From Streptomyces panaciradicis (GTDB lineage Bacteria > Actinomycetota > Actinomycetes > Streptomycetales > Streptomycetaceae): a stretch of DNA of 37,378 nucleotides. Made by a program: the position numbers and the translations under genes. The stretch is from positions 1 through 37,378 of the forward strand of contig NZ_JAMGBF010000155.1 in assembly GCF_023516615.1 (NCBI RefSeq), in the 5' to 3' direction. The notes beneath the pieces are model-generated. The model searched no databases and was not told the DNA's origin. It saw nothing but the letters and a program-made list of their open reading frames with translations. This document shows positions 23,397 through 32,382 of the stretch, piece by piece. Each line of letters opens with the position of its first letter. The first letter of the stretch is position 1.

Positions 23397-24565
23397 GCGG
23401 GCGTGCCGTTCTCTTGTGTACCGGCCGGGTGGGGAATGCGGGCGGCCAGGCGCCAGGAGCCGGCGCCGGCCGGTCCCGCGTGCAGATGGCCACCGAGCGC
23501 GCTGACGCGTTCGCGCAGGCCGACGAGCCCGTAGCCGGAGCCGACTGCGGCCGCTTGCCCGGGAGCACCGGCGGGGTTGGTGACCTCCACCAGGGTGGCC
23601 GGCGACCGGTAGTCGACCGTCATGGTCACCAGGGTGCCGTCGGCGTGTTTGCGGGCGTTGGTCAGGGCTTCCTGCGCGATGCGGTACACCGCCAGGCGGT
23701 GGGTGGTGGGCGCGTCCTCCGGTCGGCCGTGGATCGTGAGGGCAACGGGCTGGGAGGCGGCGCGGGCGTCGTCCACCAATTGCTGGACGTCGCCGGGCAC
23801 CGGCGCGGGCACAACGCCGGCAGTGTTCGGCGCGGCACCCGGAGCACGCAGCACACCGAGCACGTCCCGCAGGTCGGCGAGCGCTTCCGTGGAGGCGCCC
23901 CGCAACAGGGCCAGTCGTTCGGCCACCGGCACGGGCAGAGCGTCGCTGCGGGTGGCCAGCACGCCCGTGTGCAGGGCGATCAGGCTGAGCCGGTGGGCGA
24001 GGACGTCGTGCATCTCCGCCGCGATCCGGGACCGTTCCGCGACCCGAGCGGCTTCCTCGCGCAGCTGCGCCTCGACGCGCAGGTGCTCCACGTCCGCGGC
24101 CAGCGCGCGCACCAGACGCCGGCGGCTGCCGATCCACATGCCGACGACATAAGCGAAGGCCCACAGGAACAGCGCGGTGACGTACCCCTGATGTCCCCAC
24201 AGCCGAGCCGGCGGATAGCCGGCGAGGTTGGCGCCCAGTGCGGCGGCGACGCAGACGATCGCCGCCCGCGTCCTGCGGGCCACGGCCAGGTCGTACAGGA
24301 CAAGAGCCAGCAGCAGCGTGCCAATCCATCCCCACCACGCGGTGACCGCGGTGACCACGATGGGTGCGACGGGCCAGCGCAGCCGCGGCACGAGCAGCAC
24401 CACCGCGCACGCCACGGCCGAGGCACCGATGGGAATCGCATATCTGCCATCGCTGATCTGCTGCGCGCCGTTCACTGCGGCGACGGCGGCGAAGAACGTC
24501 ACGGTCGCGCCGCGCCCTAGGGCCACCACCCTCGCCTGGATCTTGCTGCTGTTCACCGTCAGCAT
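23393..24565 (-). CDS. HisKA_3-type sensor histidine kinase
   Basis: The N-terminal half has about five or six hydrophobic helices (VTFFAAVAAVNGA, SAVACAVVLLVP, APIVVTAVTAWWGWIG, LLLALVLYDLAVA, LFLWAFAYVVGMWIG) and no large sensor loop. RSRIAAEMHDVLAHRLSLIA holds the phosphorylated His. RIAQEALTNARKHA is the N box and GSGYGLVGLRERVSALGG the G box. This is the actinobacterial kinase type partnered with NarL regulators, possibly sensing the membrane itself. ATG 24565 or GTG 24556 could be the start, and AGGA lies about eight bases from the GTG. Confidence 0.9.
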   Translation of the reverse strand: MLTVNSSKIQARVVALGRGATVTFFAAVAAVNGAQQISDGRYAIPIGASAVACAVVLLVPRLRWPVAPIVVTAVTAWWGWIGTLLLALVLYDLAVARRTRAAIVCVAAALGANLAGYPPARLWGHQGYVTALFLWAFAYVVGMWIGSRRRLVRALAADVEHLRVEAQLREEAARVAERSRIAAEMHDVLAHRLSLIALHTGVLATRSDALPVPVAERLALLRGASTEALADLRDVLGVLRAPGAAPNTAGVVPAPVPGDVQQLVDDARAASQPVALTIHGRPEDAPTTHRLAVYRIAQEALTNARKHADGTLVTMTVDYRSPATLVEVTNPAGAPGQAAAVGSGYGLVGLRERVSALGGHLHAGPAGAGSWRLAARIPHPAGTQENGTPA

Positions 24566-24688
24566 CCTAAGCAGGCACCCACCTGCCGTCCCTCGACGAT
24601 CGGCGACGCCCACCCCCTACTTTCGTCGGGGGAAGCCGTCGAAGAACGGCGGATCTGCCGCTGGGCGGCGATTCCTAGCGTCATGGGC

Positions 24689-25414
24689 ATGGATGACTGG
24701 ACCACCTCCCACCAACGTGTCCTGGCGCAACGCGAAGCCGAAGGCTGGATGTTTCTGATCGAAGCAGCCCGTGATCTGCGCACCACCGGCGCGATCGCCC
24801 CCAGCGGCAATGCCCTGGCCCGCGCCCTGACCGATCCCGTGCGGACCCAGGCGTCCCGTCCGCTGGCCGTCCTGGAAGTCGGCGCAGGCACCGGCCCGGT
24901 CACTCGGGCCCTGATCCCCCACCTGTCCGGCGGCAGCCGCCTGGACATCGTGGAGGCCAATCCCCGCTTCGCCGCCCAGCTGCGCCGCCTCGTCACCACG
25001 CACCCGGACCTGGCCGACGTGCCGGGAAGGGTAAGTGTGCACGAGATGTTCGTCGAGCAGCTCGACACCGACCAGCGCTACGACGTCATCGTCTCCGGCC
25101 TGCCCCTGACCAACTTCGCACCCGACCAGGTAGAGCGGATCATGGCCCGCTACATGGACCTGCTGCATCCTGGCGGCACGCTCACCTACTTCGCCTACGT
25201 CGGCACCCGCAGGGCGCGTGCCCTGACCGCTTCCCGAGTCGAAGCCCGCCGTCACGCCGCGGTCGACGAGGTCATGGCCGCATACCAGCGCGCTTACGCC
25301 ACCGGCCGCTGGACGGTCTGGGCCAACCTGCCCCCCGCGCATGTCTGGCACCTGCGCCGCCCCCTCGTGCCCGCGGATTCCCCCGAGCAGCGTCTCGCCG
25401 GGGCACGACGGTGA
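24689..25414 (+). CDS. Class I SAM methyltransferase, PmtA-like
   Basis: The protein has motif I as VLEVGAGTGPVTRALIPHL, motif II as LDIVEANPRFAAQLRRL, and later YDVIVSGLPLTNF and LHPGGTLTYFAYVG. The GAGTGPVTRAL and SGLPLTNF pattern is that of phospholipid N-methyltransferases (PmtA) and related rRNA dimethylases, so a lipid amine is a plausible acceptor. The start could be ATG 24683 or 24689. TAGCGT at 24676-24681 is a typical Streptomyces -10, seven bases before 24689, suggesting a leaderless mRNA from the second ATG. The stop overlaps the DedA start by four bases. Confidence 0.75.
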   Translation: MDDWTTSHQRVLAQREAEGWMFLIEAARDLRTTGAIAPSGNALARALTDPVRTQASRPLAVLEVGAGTGPVTRALIPHLSGGSRLDIVEANPRFAAQLRRLVTTHPDLADVPGRVSVHEMFVEQLDTDQRYDVIVSGLPLTNFAPDQVERIMARYMDLLHPGGTLTYFAYVGTRRARALTASRVEARRHAAVDEVMAAYQRAYATGRWTVWANLPPAHVWHLRRPLVPADSPEQRLAGARR

Positions 25415-26025
25415 ACGCGATCTGCGACCTCCTCGGCCACCTTCCGCCGGTCGCGGTCTACGCGGTCGTGGCCACGGCGGTGCTGACCGAATCGGTCCTG
25501 CTGGTGGGCGCGTTCATCCCCACACTGACCCTGCTGCTGACGGCGGGCGCACTCGCCCGGACCGGGCACATCAGCCTGCTCCTGATCATCGCCGCGGCGG
25601 CCGGCGCCGTCGTGGCGGGTGACTTCCTCGCCCATCGCACCGGCCGGTTCCTCGCCGACCGGCTCCGCACCGGCCCGGCGGGCCGGCGCATTCCGCCGGC
25701 CGTCTGGTCACGCGCGGAGACGCTGATGGCCCGCCACGGCGGCCGCGCCGTCTTCCTTGCCCGTTTCATCCCCGTGGTCCGCACCCTTGCCCCCCACTGT
25801 GCGGGCGCCGCCCATCTGCCGTACCACCGCATCGCGCCCTACAGCGTCACCGCGGCGGGCGTCTGGGCGAGCACGGAGGCAGCAGTCGGATACGCGGCCG
25901 CCTCCTCCCTCCAGCACATGCTCACGCTGGCGGGCCCCGTCGTGGCCATCCTCGCCCTGACCGCGATCTCAGCCGTGCTCGCAGTGCGGCGCAGCAGAGC
26001 GCATCAGGAGGAAGGAACGGTGTGA
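25411..26025 (+). CDS. DedA/SNARE-associated family membrane protein
   Basis: The 204-residue protein starts at a GTG overlapping the methyltransferase stop (GTGA). Helices include VYAVVATAVLTESVLLVGAF, LLLIIAAAAGAVVAGDFLA and a C-terminal VVAILALTAISAVLAV. DedA signatures are visible: ESVLLVGAFIPT, AGDFLAHRTGR, and FLARFIPVVRTLAPHCAG with the conserved Arg residues. DedA proteins move lipids, such as undecaprenyl phosphate or phosphatidylethanolamine, across the bilayer. Coupling to a PmtA-like methyltransferase suggests a lipid-head-group pathway. Confidence 0.88.
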   Translation: MNAICDLLGHLPPVAVYAVVATAVLTESVLLVGAFIPTLTLLLTAGALARTGHISLLLIIAAAAGAVVAGDFLAHRTGRFLADRLRTGPAGRRIPPAVWSRAETLMARHGGRAVFLARFIPVVRTLAPHCAGAAHLPYHRIAPYSVTAAGVWASTEAAVGYAAASSLQHMLTLAGPVVAILALTAISAVLAVRRSRAHQEEGTV

Positions 26026-26330
26026 CCGTGCACGCAGTGTGCCCGCCGGCCGGCAACGAAAGAACCCACCGGTCAGCTGAGCCGAAACACCATCACATGC
26101 CCTTGGGGTGCCCGATCACCACGGCCGACCAGCGCCACGATGCGCCGCCCCGGGCGTTATTTTGGTCGGGGGCTGGGCGCTGGTGTGGTCGGTGTGCGCG
26201 CCGCCGGACGGGGCGATGCCGCACCGCTACGGAAGGTTCCTCTCATGCCGCACGTGCCCGGCAGCCGTCGTGCCGCGCGGCAACCCGTCACCGGTCGCCC
26301 TCGCAGGCCGGTTCGCGGCCGCCGTCACGG
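26026..26330. other. Gap between convergent DedA and phosphatase genes
   Basis: Plus-strand frames here have poor codon bias and no family match. I see no clear terminator and no gene. Confidence 0.45.
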
Positions 26331-27461
26331 CTACGCGCGGTACTTCCCGGCCCAGGCGTCCGGGCAGCGTACGACAAGCGCGGCGACGTCGTCGTCGAGC
26401 TTTCCGCCGCTGTAGTGGAGCAGGGCCGCGTGGAGCCGGTCGAGCAGCTCGCGGGGCGGCATCTGACCCTGCTGCTGCGTCCAGTCCGGCAGAGGGAAGA
26501 ACGTGCCGGTGCGGTCGCGGGCCTCCGTCACCCCGTCGGTGTAGAGGAGCATCTGGTCGCCGGGGGTGAAGTCGAAGGTGTCCACGCGGTGGTGCTCGCC
26601 GACGAGCGTCGTCAGGTTGAGCGGCGGCGAGGGAGTGGTGGCCTCCAGCAGCCGGGTCTTGCCCTGGTGGACGAGCAGGGGTGGCGGGTGCCCGCAGCTG
26701 AGCAGTCTGACCTGGCCGCCGTCCTGCGGGATCTCGGTGATGAGGGCGGTGGCGAAGTGCTCCGGCCGGTCCAGGAGGGGGAACGCGGCACTGTGACGAC
26801 TGATGGTGACCTCCAGGCGGTGAATGATGCCGCTCAGGTCGGGCTCGTCGTATGCGGCTTCCCTGAAGCAGCTGATCAGCGCGGAGGCCGCTCCGACCGC
26901 GGACAGGCCCTTGCCGCGTACGTCGCCGATGAGCAGCCGGATCCCGTACGGGGTGTCGGCGGCCTCGTAGAAGTCGCCGCCGATCCGGGCCTCCTCCTGG
27001 GCCGCCAGGTACAGGGCCTCGATCTCGATGTTGTTCATGCGGCGCGGCAGGGGGCGCAGCAGCACCTCCTGGGCGGCCTCGGCGACCAGCCGGACGTGGA
27101 ACAGCGTCTCCTCGCGCTGCAGCCGGACATGGCTGGCGTAGGCGGCCGCCAGGGTGACCGCGACGATGGCTGCCGCCGTGTAGGGCGTTCCCAGATCGGT
27201 GTAGACGAAGCTGAGACCGATCATGGTCAGTAGGCAGAACAGTCCGAGCAGGAGCGTGGGAAGCACGGGCCACATGGCGGCGGCGAGGGCGGGAGCGGTG
27301 GGAAGGAGACGGCTGAAGGCGATTTGCCGTGGGGTGGAGAACGCCAGAACGGCGATCACGGCGGTGAGGATCACCGGTGACAGCGTGGCCGCTTCCCACC
27401 GGCCGCCGCGGAGAGGATGCCGACGCCACAGCCGCCCAGACCCGATCACAAAATGCATCAT
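26331..27461 (-). CDS. Membrane SpoIIE-type PP2C phosphatase
   Basis: The 376-residue protein has N-terminal helices (LSPVILTAVIAVLAF, LPTLLLGLFCLLTMIGLSF, YTAAAIVAVTLAAAYA) followed by a SpoIIE-type PP2C domain. Metal-binding Asp motifs are GGDFYEA, IGDVRGKG and LLYTDGVTEARD, and KLDDDVAALVVR closes the domain. Such proteins dephosphorylate anti-anti-sigma factors in partner switching. There is no PAS, GAF or kinase domain, unlike its divergent neighbour. The start is uncertain: neither ATG (27461, 27458) has a ribosome site. Confidence 0.85.
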   Translation of the reverse strand: MMHFVIGSGRLWRRHPLRGGRWEAATLSPVILTAVIAVLAFSTPRQIAFSRLLPTAPALAAAMWPVLPTLLLGLFCLLTMIGLSFVYTDLGTPYTAAAIVAVTLAAAYASHVRLQREETLFHVRLVAEAAQEVLLRPLPRRMNNIEIEALYLAAQEEARIGGDFYEAADTPYGIRLLIGDVRGKGLSAVGAASALISCFREAAYDEPDLSGIIHRLEVTISRHSAAFPLLDRPEHFATALITEIPQDGGQVRLLSCGHPPPLLVHQGKTRLLEATTPSPPLNLTTLVGEHHRVDTFDFTPGDQMLLYTDGVTEARDRTGTFFPLPDWTQQQGQMPPRELLDRLHAALLHYSGGKLDDDVAALVVRCPDAWAGKYRA

Positions 27462-27658
27462 AACGACAAGAAACTGGCATCGAGCTCGGATGGAAGACGC
27501 GACTCATTGCCCATGAGCGCCGTCGGCCCCCTCACCCGGCACTCCGCGGCGCTGTCCCCCGGCTCGCCATTCCGACTGCTCGTCTCGCCGCGGATTCGCC
27601 TCGCCGGACGGGGGTCGTAAGTCATCCCCAGTCCGCGCAGCGGTGTTATCAAGAGTGT

Positions 27659-30463
27659 ATGCCGGGATGTCTCAGCCGATTGCGGACCTCACGTCCTCCG
27701 CCCACCGGTGGCCGACGGACGGGGCGCCTGTCCGTACTGAGTCCGCGCACCGCGGCCGGGCAGGTCTTCCTCCTCCAGAGCACGATCGTGGTGCTGCTGG
27801 TGCTGGTAGCAGTGGCGAGCATCATGCTGCAGGCGGCACGCGACGCAGTACGACAGGGGCGGCGGGAGTCGGTGGTGGCCGCCCAGTCGTTCGCCAGCGC
27901 CCCCGGTGTGAGCCTGGCGCTGCGCAGCCCGGACCCGACCGCCGTGCTGCAACCGCGAGCCGAGGAGGCCCGCAAACGGGCGGGCATGGACTTCATCGTC
28001 GTCATGAACACGGACGGAATCCGGTACACCTATCCCTACCCTGCGGAGATCGGGAAGAAATTCGTCGGCACCATCCAGCCGGCACTCGAAGGGCGCACCG
28101 TCATCGAACAGGCGGGCGGTCCCCCTCTGCCGGCGGGCAAGGGGACGGACATCCAAGCGATCGTCCCGGTGACCGACGCGCGCGGCACGGTCGTCGGCCT
28201 GGTCTCCGCGGGGAAAACCGTCAAGAACGTGTCCCAACTGTGGATGCCGCAACTTCCGATCGTCCTGGGCGTCGGCGCGATCATGCTGGTGCTGGCCGCG
28301 GCGGGGACGATCGCGGTGTCCCGGCGGCTGCTGCGGCAGACTCATGGGCTGGCCCCGGCGGAGCTGGCGCGACTGTACGAGCACCACCAGGCCGTGTTGC
28401 ACGCGGTGCGGGAGGGGGTGCTGATCACCGGCGAGGACCGGCGGCTGCTGCTGGCCAACGACGAGGCGAAGCGGCTGCTGGGTCTGCCGGCGGACGCACA
28501 GGGGCGGCACGTGCGGGAGCTGGGGCTTCCCGATCAGATGGCGCGCGTGCTCGCTTCCCCGGAGGAGGTCACCGACGAGGTGTACCTCGCCAACGACCGG
28601 TTGCTGGCGGTGAACAAGCGGCCGACGTTCCCGGAGGCCGACCATGCGGGCAGCGTGGTGACGTTGCGGGACACCACGGAGCTGGCGGTGGTGTCGGGGC
28701 GGGCCGAGGGGGCGCTGGGGCAGCTGAAGCTGCTGTACGAGGCGGGGATGCGGATCGGGACGACGCTGGATGTGGAGCGCACGGCCCAGGAGCTGGCCGA
28801 CGTCGCGGTGCCCCGGTTCGCCGACGTCGTCGCGGTGGATCTGCTGGACTCGGTGGTGCGCGGCTCTGAACCGACGACGGAGGGCTGGCGCCACCTGCTG
28901 CGGTCCGCGATCAGCGGCGATCAGCGGCTGCTGCCGGTGTACCGGCTCGGTGAGGTGATCACCTTCTCGCCCGACACTCCGCAGATGCTGGCGCTGGAAC
29001 AGAGCCGGGGCGTCCTGGAGGCGGACCTGCGGCAGGCCGCCGGCTGGCAGGAACAGGATCCGGAGCGTACTCGAAGGGCGCTGGAGCTCGGGTTGCACTC
29101 CCTGGTGACCATGCCGCTGCGGGCACGGGGGGTGCCCCTGGGCCTCGCGCACTTCTACCGGACGCAGGGCTCGCCGGCGTTCGAGCCGGAGGACGTGGCC
29201 TTCGCGGAGGAACTGGGCGCGCGGGCGGCGGTGGCCATCGACAACGCCCGGAGGTTCACCCGCGAGCACGCGATGACGGTGACCCTGCAACGCAGTCTGC
29301 TGCCGCAGGGACAGCCGGAGCAGGACGCCCTGGAAGTGGCCTGGCGGTACCTGCCTTCGGAGGCGGGAGTGGGTGGGGACTGGTTCGACGTCATTCCGCT
29401 GCCCGGCGGACGTGTCGCACTGGTGATAGGCGATGTCGTCGGCCACGGGCTGCACGCCTCGGCGACGATGGGCCGACTGCGCATCGCCGTGCACAACTTC
29501 GCCACGCTGGACCTCCCCGTCGACGAAGTCCTCGGGAAGCTGGACGATCTGGTCGTCCGCCTGGACGACGAGGACGACTCCGGCGCTGCCCCCGACGACC
29601 AGGAGGGGGCAGGGCTGACCGGAGCGACCTGCCTCTATGCGATCTACGACCCGGTGGCAGGGATCTGCACGATGGCCCGTGCGGGGCATCCCGGCCCCGT
29701 GGTGGTGAACCCGGACGGGACCATCGTCTGCCCCGACGTGCCGGCCTCGCCCCCGTTCGGCCTCGGGGGCTACCCCTTCGAAACCGCCGACGTGCACCTG
29801 GCGGAGGGCTCCCAGCTGATCCTTTACACCGACGGGCTGCTCAAGAACGCCGACCGCGACATCGACGCCGGTCTCGAGGGGCTGCGCCGGGTGCTGGGCG
29901 GAGCCGGGGCCGGGCAGCGCACTCCGGAGGAGACCTGCCGGGCGGTGCTCGAAGCGTTGAAGCCGGCCCGTCTCTCGGACGACATCGCGCTGCTGGCGGC
30001 GCGGACCCGGCGGATCCCGTCCTCGTCGGTGGCCGAGTGGGACGTGCCCCCGGACACGGCTGTGGTGCCCTCGGTGCGGGCCGAGTGCAGGACGGTTCTG
30101 AGCGGATGGGGGCTGGAGGAGACCGCGTACACCACCGAGCTGATCCTCAGCGAGCTGGTCACCAACGCGATCCGTTACGGATCGCCCCCTGTCAAGGTAC
30201 GCCTGCTGCACGGACGCAGTCTGATCTGCGAGGTGTCGGACGGCTCCAGCACCTCTCCGCGGCTACGGCGGGCGGCGATGACGGACGAGGGCGGGCGAGG
30301 GCTGTTCCTCGTGGCGCAGTTCGCACAGCGGTGGGGGACGCGGTACACGTCCCACGGCAAGGTCATCTGGGCGGAGCAGATGCTGCACGACGCCGCGCCC
30401 GGTCCCGCGGACCAGATGCCGGTCGACGTGCTCCTCGAACAGTTCGGGGATCCCCTGATGTGA
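27659..30463 (+). CDS. Multidomain sensor phosphatase: Cache/PAS-GAF-PP2C-HATPase
   Basis: The 934-residue protein has a helix at 37-60, an extracytoplasmic CitA/DcuS-like sensor at about 62-195 (MNTDGIRYTYPYPAEIGKKF is the typical ligand loop), and a second helix at 200-220. A PAS domain follows (about 240-350, EGVLITGEDRRLLLANDEAK), then GAF (about 360-540), then SpoIIE-type PP2C (GGDWFDVIPL, IGDVVGHG, LYTDGLLKNADRD, LSDDIALLAAR). It ends in an RsbW-like HATPase (ELILSELVTNAIRYGSPP, GGRGLFLVAQFA). Phosphatase and anti-sigma-type kinase in one chain suggests it both opposes and drives a partner switch in response to an external carboxylate-like ligand. The ligand is inferred from family. It is divergent from the gene at 26331. 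Confidence 0.9.
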   Translation: MPGCLSRLRTSRPPPTGGRRTGRLSVLSPRTAAGQVFLLQSTIVVLLVLVAVASIMLQAARDAVRQGRRESVVAAQSFASAPGVSLALRSPDPTAVLQPRAEEARKRAGMDFIVVMNTDGIRYTYPYPAEIGKKFVGTIQPALEGRTVIEQAGGPPLPAGKGTDIQAIVPVTDARGTVVGLVSAGKTVKNVSQLWMPQLPIVLGVGAIMLVLAAAGTIAVSRRLLRQTHGLAPAELARLYEHHQAVLHAVREGVLITGEDRRLLLANDEAKRLLGLPADAQGRHVRELGLPDQMARVLASPEEVTDEVYLANDRLLAVNKRPTFPEADHAGSVVTLRDTTELAVVSGRAEGALGQLKLLYEAGMRIGTTLDVERTAQELADVAVPRFADVVAVDLLDSVVRGSEPTTEGWRHLLRSAISGDQRLLPVYRLGEVITFSPDTPQMLALEQSRGVLEADLRQAAGWQEQDPERTRRALELGLHSLVTMPLRARGVPLGLAHFYRTQGSPAFEPEDVAFAEELGARAAVAIDNARRFTREHAMTVTLQRSLLPQGQPEQDALEVAWRYLPSEAGVGGDWFDVIPLPGGRVALVIGDVVGHGLHASATMGRLRIAVHNFATLDLPVDEVLGKLDDLVVRLDDEDDSGAAPDDQEGAGLTGATCLYAIYDPVAGICTMARAGHPGPVVVNPDGTIVCPDVPASPPFGLGGYPFETADVHLAEGSQLILYTDGLLKNADRDIDAGLEGLRRVLGGAGAGQRTPEETCRAVLEALKPARLSDDIALLAARTRRIPSSSVAEWDVPPDTAVVPSVRAECRTVLSGWGLEETAYTTELILSELVTNAIRYGSPPVKVRLLHGRSLICEVSDGSSTSPRLRRAAMTDEGGRGLFLVAQFAQRWGTRYTSHGKVIWAEQMLHDAAPGPADQMPVDVLLEQFGDPLM

Positions 30464-30562
30464 TGAACAGCTGCTGGTGCTGGTGCCACGGACGATTCGA
30501 TCCCGATATGAGGTCGCACCGGAAGAACCTTCGGGCGCGGCAGGATCTTGGGCCTGCAACTC

Positions 30563-30585
30563 GCGGGGCTTGACTCAGCCCCCGC
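30563..30585. terminator. Hairpin between convergent genes
   Basis: GCGGGGCT pairs with AGCCCCCGC across a 6-base loop with one bulged C. It lies between the stops at 30463 and 30623 and could serve both strands. Confidence 0.5.
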
Positions 30586-30622
30586 CGATGTCGGTCGACG
30601 GGAGCCGCGCGTCCGTCGAGGA

Positions 30623-31075
30623 TCAGCAGGTGTCGTATTTCCAGTCGCCGCCCTCAAGTGTCCACGGCTGCCGCTCCTGATCGAATTTCGGCAGCCCCTT
30701 CACCTTGTACGAGACGCGGCCCATGTCCCCTGACACGGTGGCGTGCACGTTCATCGCCGGGTGGTCGGGCCCGTAGTCCTTCGCAGCCTGCTCCACGGTG
30801 GCCACGTACACGGCCTCGTCCGCCTTGGTCCGGCAACGCTTCGACAGGAAGACGTAGGCGCCCTTGCCGTCCCCTCCGAAGTAGAGGTTCGTGTAGGTGT
30901 CCGCGACGCGCTCCAAATCGGTGGCATCGGCCCGTCTCGGAGTGGTGGTCGGCGTCTCGGCGACCTTCGTGGGACTGCTGCTTGGGGGGTCGGCCTTGTC
31001 ATCGCTCGACGAGTCGCAGGCGGCCAGTGCGGTGAGCAGGACGGCGGCAAGTGTGACGGTGACGCGGGTGCGCAT
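30623..31075 (-). CDS. Small lipoprotein of unknown function (150 aa)
   Basis: Start at ATG 31075 with a G-run just upstream. RVTVTLAAVLLTALAAC is a lipoprotein signal with the Cys near residue 20, followed by a Ser/Asp/Pro/Thr-rich tether to about 50. The folded part (LERVADTYTNLYFGGDGKGAY, LSKRCRTKADEAVYVATVEQ, VSYKVKGLPKFDQERQPW) looks like a small NTF2-like alpha+beta domain with two cysteines (SKRC and the final DTC) that may form a disulfide. This type of lipoprotein is common in Streptomyces. Its role is unknown. Confidence 0.8.
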   Translation of the reverse strand: MRTRVTVTLAAVLLTALAACDSSSDDKADPPSSSPTKVAETPTTTPRRADATDLERVADTYTNLYFGGDGKGAYVFLSKRCRTKADEAVYVATVEQAAKDYGPDHPAMNVHATVSGDMGRVSYKVKGLPKFDQERQPWTLEGGDWKYDTC

Positions 31076-31255
31076 GTGTCCCCCATGGGTGTTGTGGCTG
31101 AGGGGGCATGGTGCCATGCGGGCCTGACAGCGAGCTGACCGGCCTCCACGGCGTGGTCGGTCTGGTGCCGCGTCAGGTTCCGCCGGGTCACCACGAAGCT
31201 CACTCGTTCGGCCACCTGCATGGCTTCGCGGCCCGATGCCGCTGGAGCGCGGTGT

Positions 31256-31621
31256 TCAGCAGGAGTCCTTGGAATCGGCCGTGAGCGTTTTGCCCTCGAC
31301 ACCTGACCGGGGGACGCCGTCGACCGCTATGCAGATGCCAACGACACGTTCGTGGCTGGTCCAGCCGTTGACGCGGCCACGGTTGTTGCTGATCTGGACC
31401 CGCTTCCTGGCGAGGTCCACGGACGACACCAAGTGCAGGTAGACCGTCCCGGCGACACGGGCGAGGACAATGTCCCCGACCTGCAACTTCGTCGGATCGA
31501 CCGGCGCGACGACCACCTGCTGCCGACTGCGTATCAGCGGGACCATCGAGGAGCCGCTGGGCCGGAACGCCACGGTGGCCCCGCCGGCAACCCTGCCTGC
31601 CACTGCATCCAATGCACCCAT
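31256..31621 (-). CDS. Soluble S24/S26 peptidase-like protein
   Basis: The 121-residue protein has the LexA/signal-peptidase fold: FRPSGSSMVPLIRSRQ holds the nucleophile-type Ser-Met pair, LQVGDIVLARVAGTVYLHLVSSVD the strands around the general base, and ISNNRGRVNGWTSHERVVG the conserved C-terminal box. Where bacterial signal peptidases have Lys, this protein has His (YLHLV), as in the eukaryotic/archaeal-type enzymes. There is no membrane anchor, so it is not a standard signal peptidase. It may be a self-cleaving regulator or an inactive relative. The ATG has no good ribosome site. Confidence 0.7.
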   Translation of the reverse strand: MGALDAVAGRVAGGATVAFRPSGSSMVPLIRSRQQVVVAPVDPTKLQVGDIVLARVAGTVYLHLVSSVDLARKRVQISNNRGRVNGWTSHERVVGICIAVDGVPRSGVEGKTLTADSKDSC

Positions 31622-31932
31622 CCGATGAGGGTGGCAGATTCCCCTGCATCACCCCACCGATATACGCCCCGACAGCCACTTCCCCGGCTGACGAGCGAGG
31701 CGGGCGCCGGCTCTGTGGGCGCCCCCTTCCGGTTCGAGTACACGGTCTGTACCAATACAGCGCAGCGCGAGTCACCGGCCGACGGTGATCCGTATCCCTG
31801 ACTGCCAGCGCTTTGAGCGCCGCCTCGCTCGATGTTTCAACGGTGTTCGAAGTCTTGGCGGTTGCCGTCTTGCGGCTTCTACGTTGAGGTGCCAAGCACG
31901 CACGGCCAGGGGGACAGGAGGAACCGGAGATT
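31622..31932. other. Divergent intergenic region, S26-like gene and I36-like gene
   Basis: There is no gene. It should contain both promoters. For the plus gene, TTGGCG (31855-31860) and TACGTT (31880-31885) are a possible pair with 19-base spacing, a weak candidate. Confidence 0.4.
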
Positions 31933-32328
31933 GTGAGCAGGTTCTTGAGAATGGCCGTACCGGCCATCGCGGCAGCGGGGTTGGTCATCGCTGCCACTTC
32001 CGGGTCGGCATCCGCGAGCGGCTCCTACGACGGATGCCCTTACGGAGCCGTATGCATCTACAACAACGGTAGCCCGGACTCCGGGATCGAGAGCGGCGGT
32101 ATCTACTGGTCATACGGGGCGCACAACCTGAGCAACCAGTACGGCAACCACTACGTGGTGAACAACCAGTACGGTGGCGCCTGGGTGGAGATGTGCACCG
32201 GCTACAACGGCACCGGTGACGGCAACGAGATCATCTACGGCGAACCGTACGGGGACAGCATCGATCTGACCCCGATCAACTCCATCTGGTTGGGTACGGG
32301 CAACACCTACCCGTGCACCCCGCCGTGA
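31933..32328 (+). CDS. Secreted peptidase-inhibitor-I36-like protein
   Basis: The 131-residue protein starts at GTG 31933 (GGAG three bases upstream, AGGAGG further up). The signal peptide is MAVPAIAAAGLVIAATSGSASA, given as a description of residues 7-28. The mature part has four cysteines (DGCPYGAVCIYNN, WVEMCTGYNG, YPCTPP) and the Tyr/Asn/Gly-rich strands of the I36 (SMI-like, crystallin-type) family, which inhibits metallopeptidases or simply forms stable small secreted folds. A strong terminator follows. Confidence 0.75.
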   Translation: MSRFLRMAVPAIAAAGLVIAATSGSASASGSYDGCPYGAVCIYNNGSPDSGIESGGIYWSYGAHNLSNQYGNHYVVNNQYGGAWVEMCTGYNGTGDGNEIIYGEPYGDSIDLTPINSIWLGTGNTYPCTPP

Positions 32329-32350
32329 TCCTTACGCAGTGAGCGGTGCA

Positions 32351-32382
32351 GGGGCCGGCAACCCGTTCTCGGGTCCGGCCCC
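32351..32382 (+). terminator. Terminator of the I36-like gene
   Basis: GGGGCCGG and CCGGCCCC form an 8-bp stem, continued after a two-base bulge by ACCCG/CGGGT around a TTCT loop, 23 bases after the stop. Confidence 0.75.

Noticed and set aside
27689..30211. 840-codon minus-strand frame
   Set aside because: It is fully antisense to the multidomain phosphatase, whose domains are unmistakable; its composition is typical of a shadow frame.
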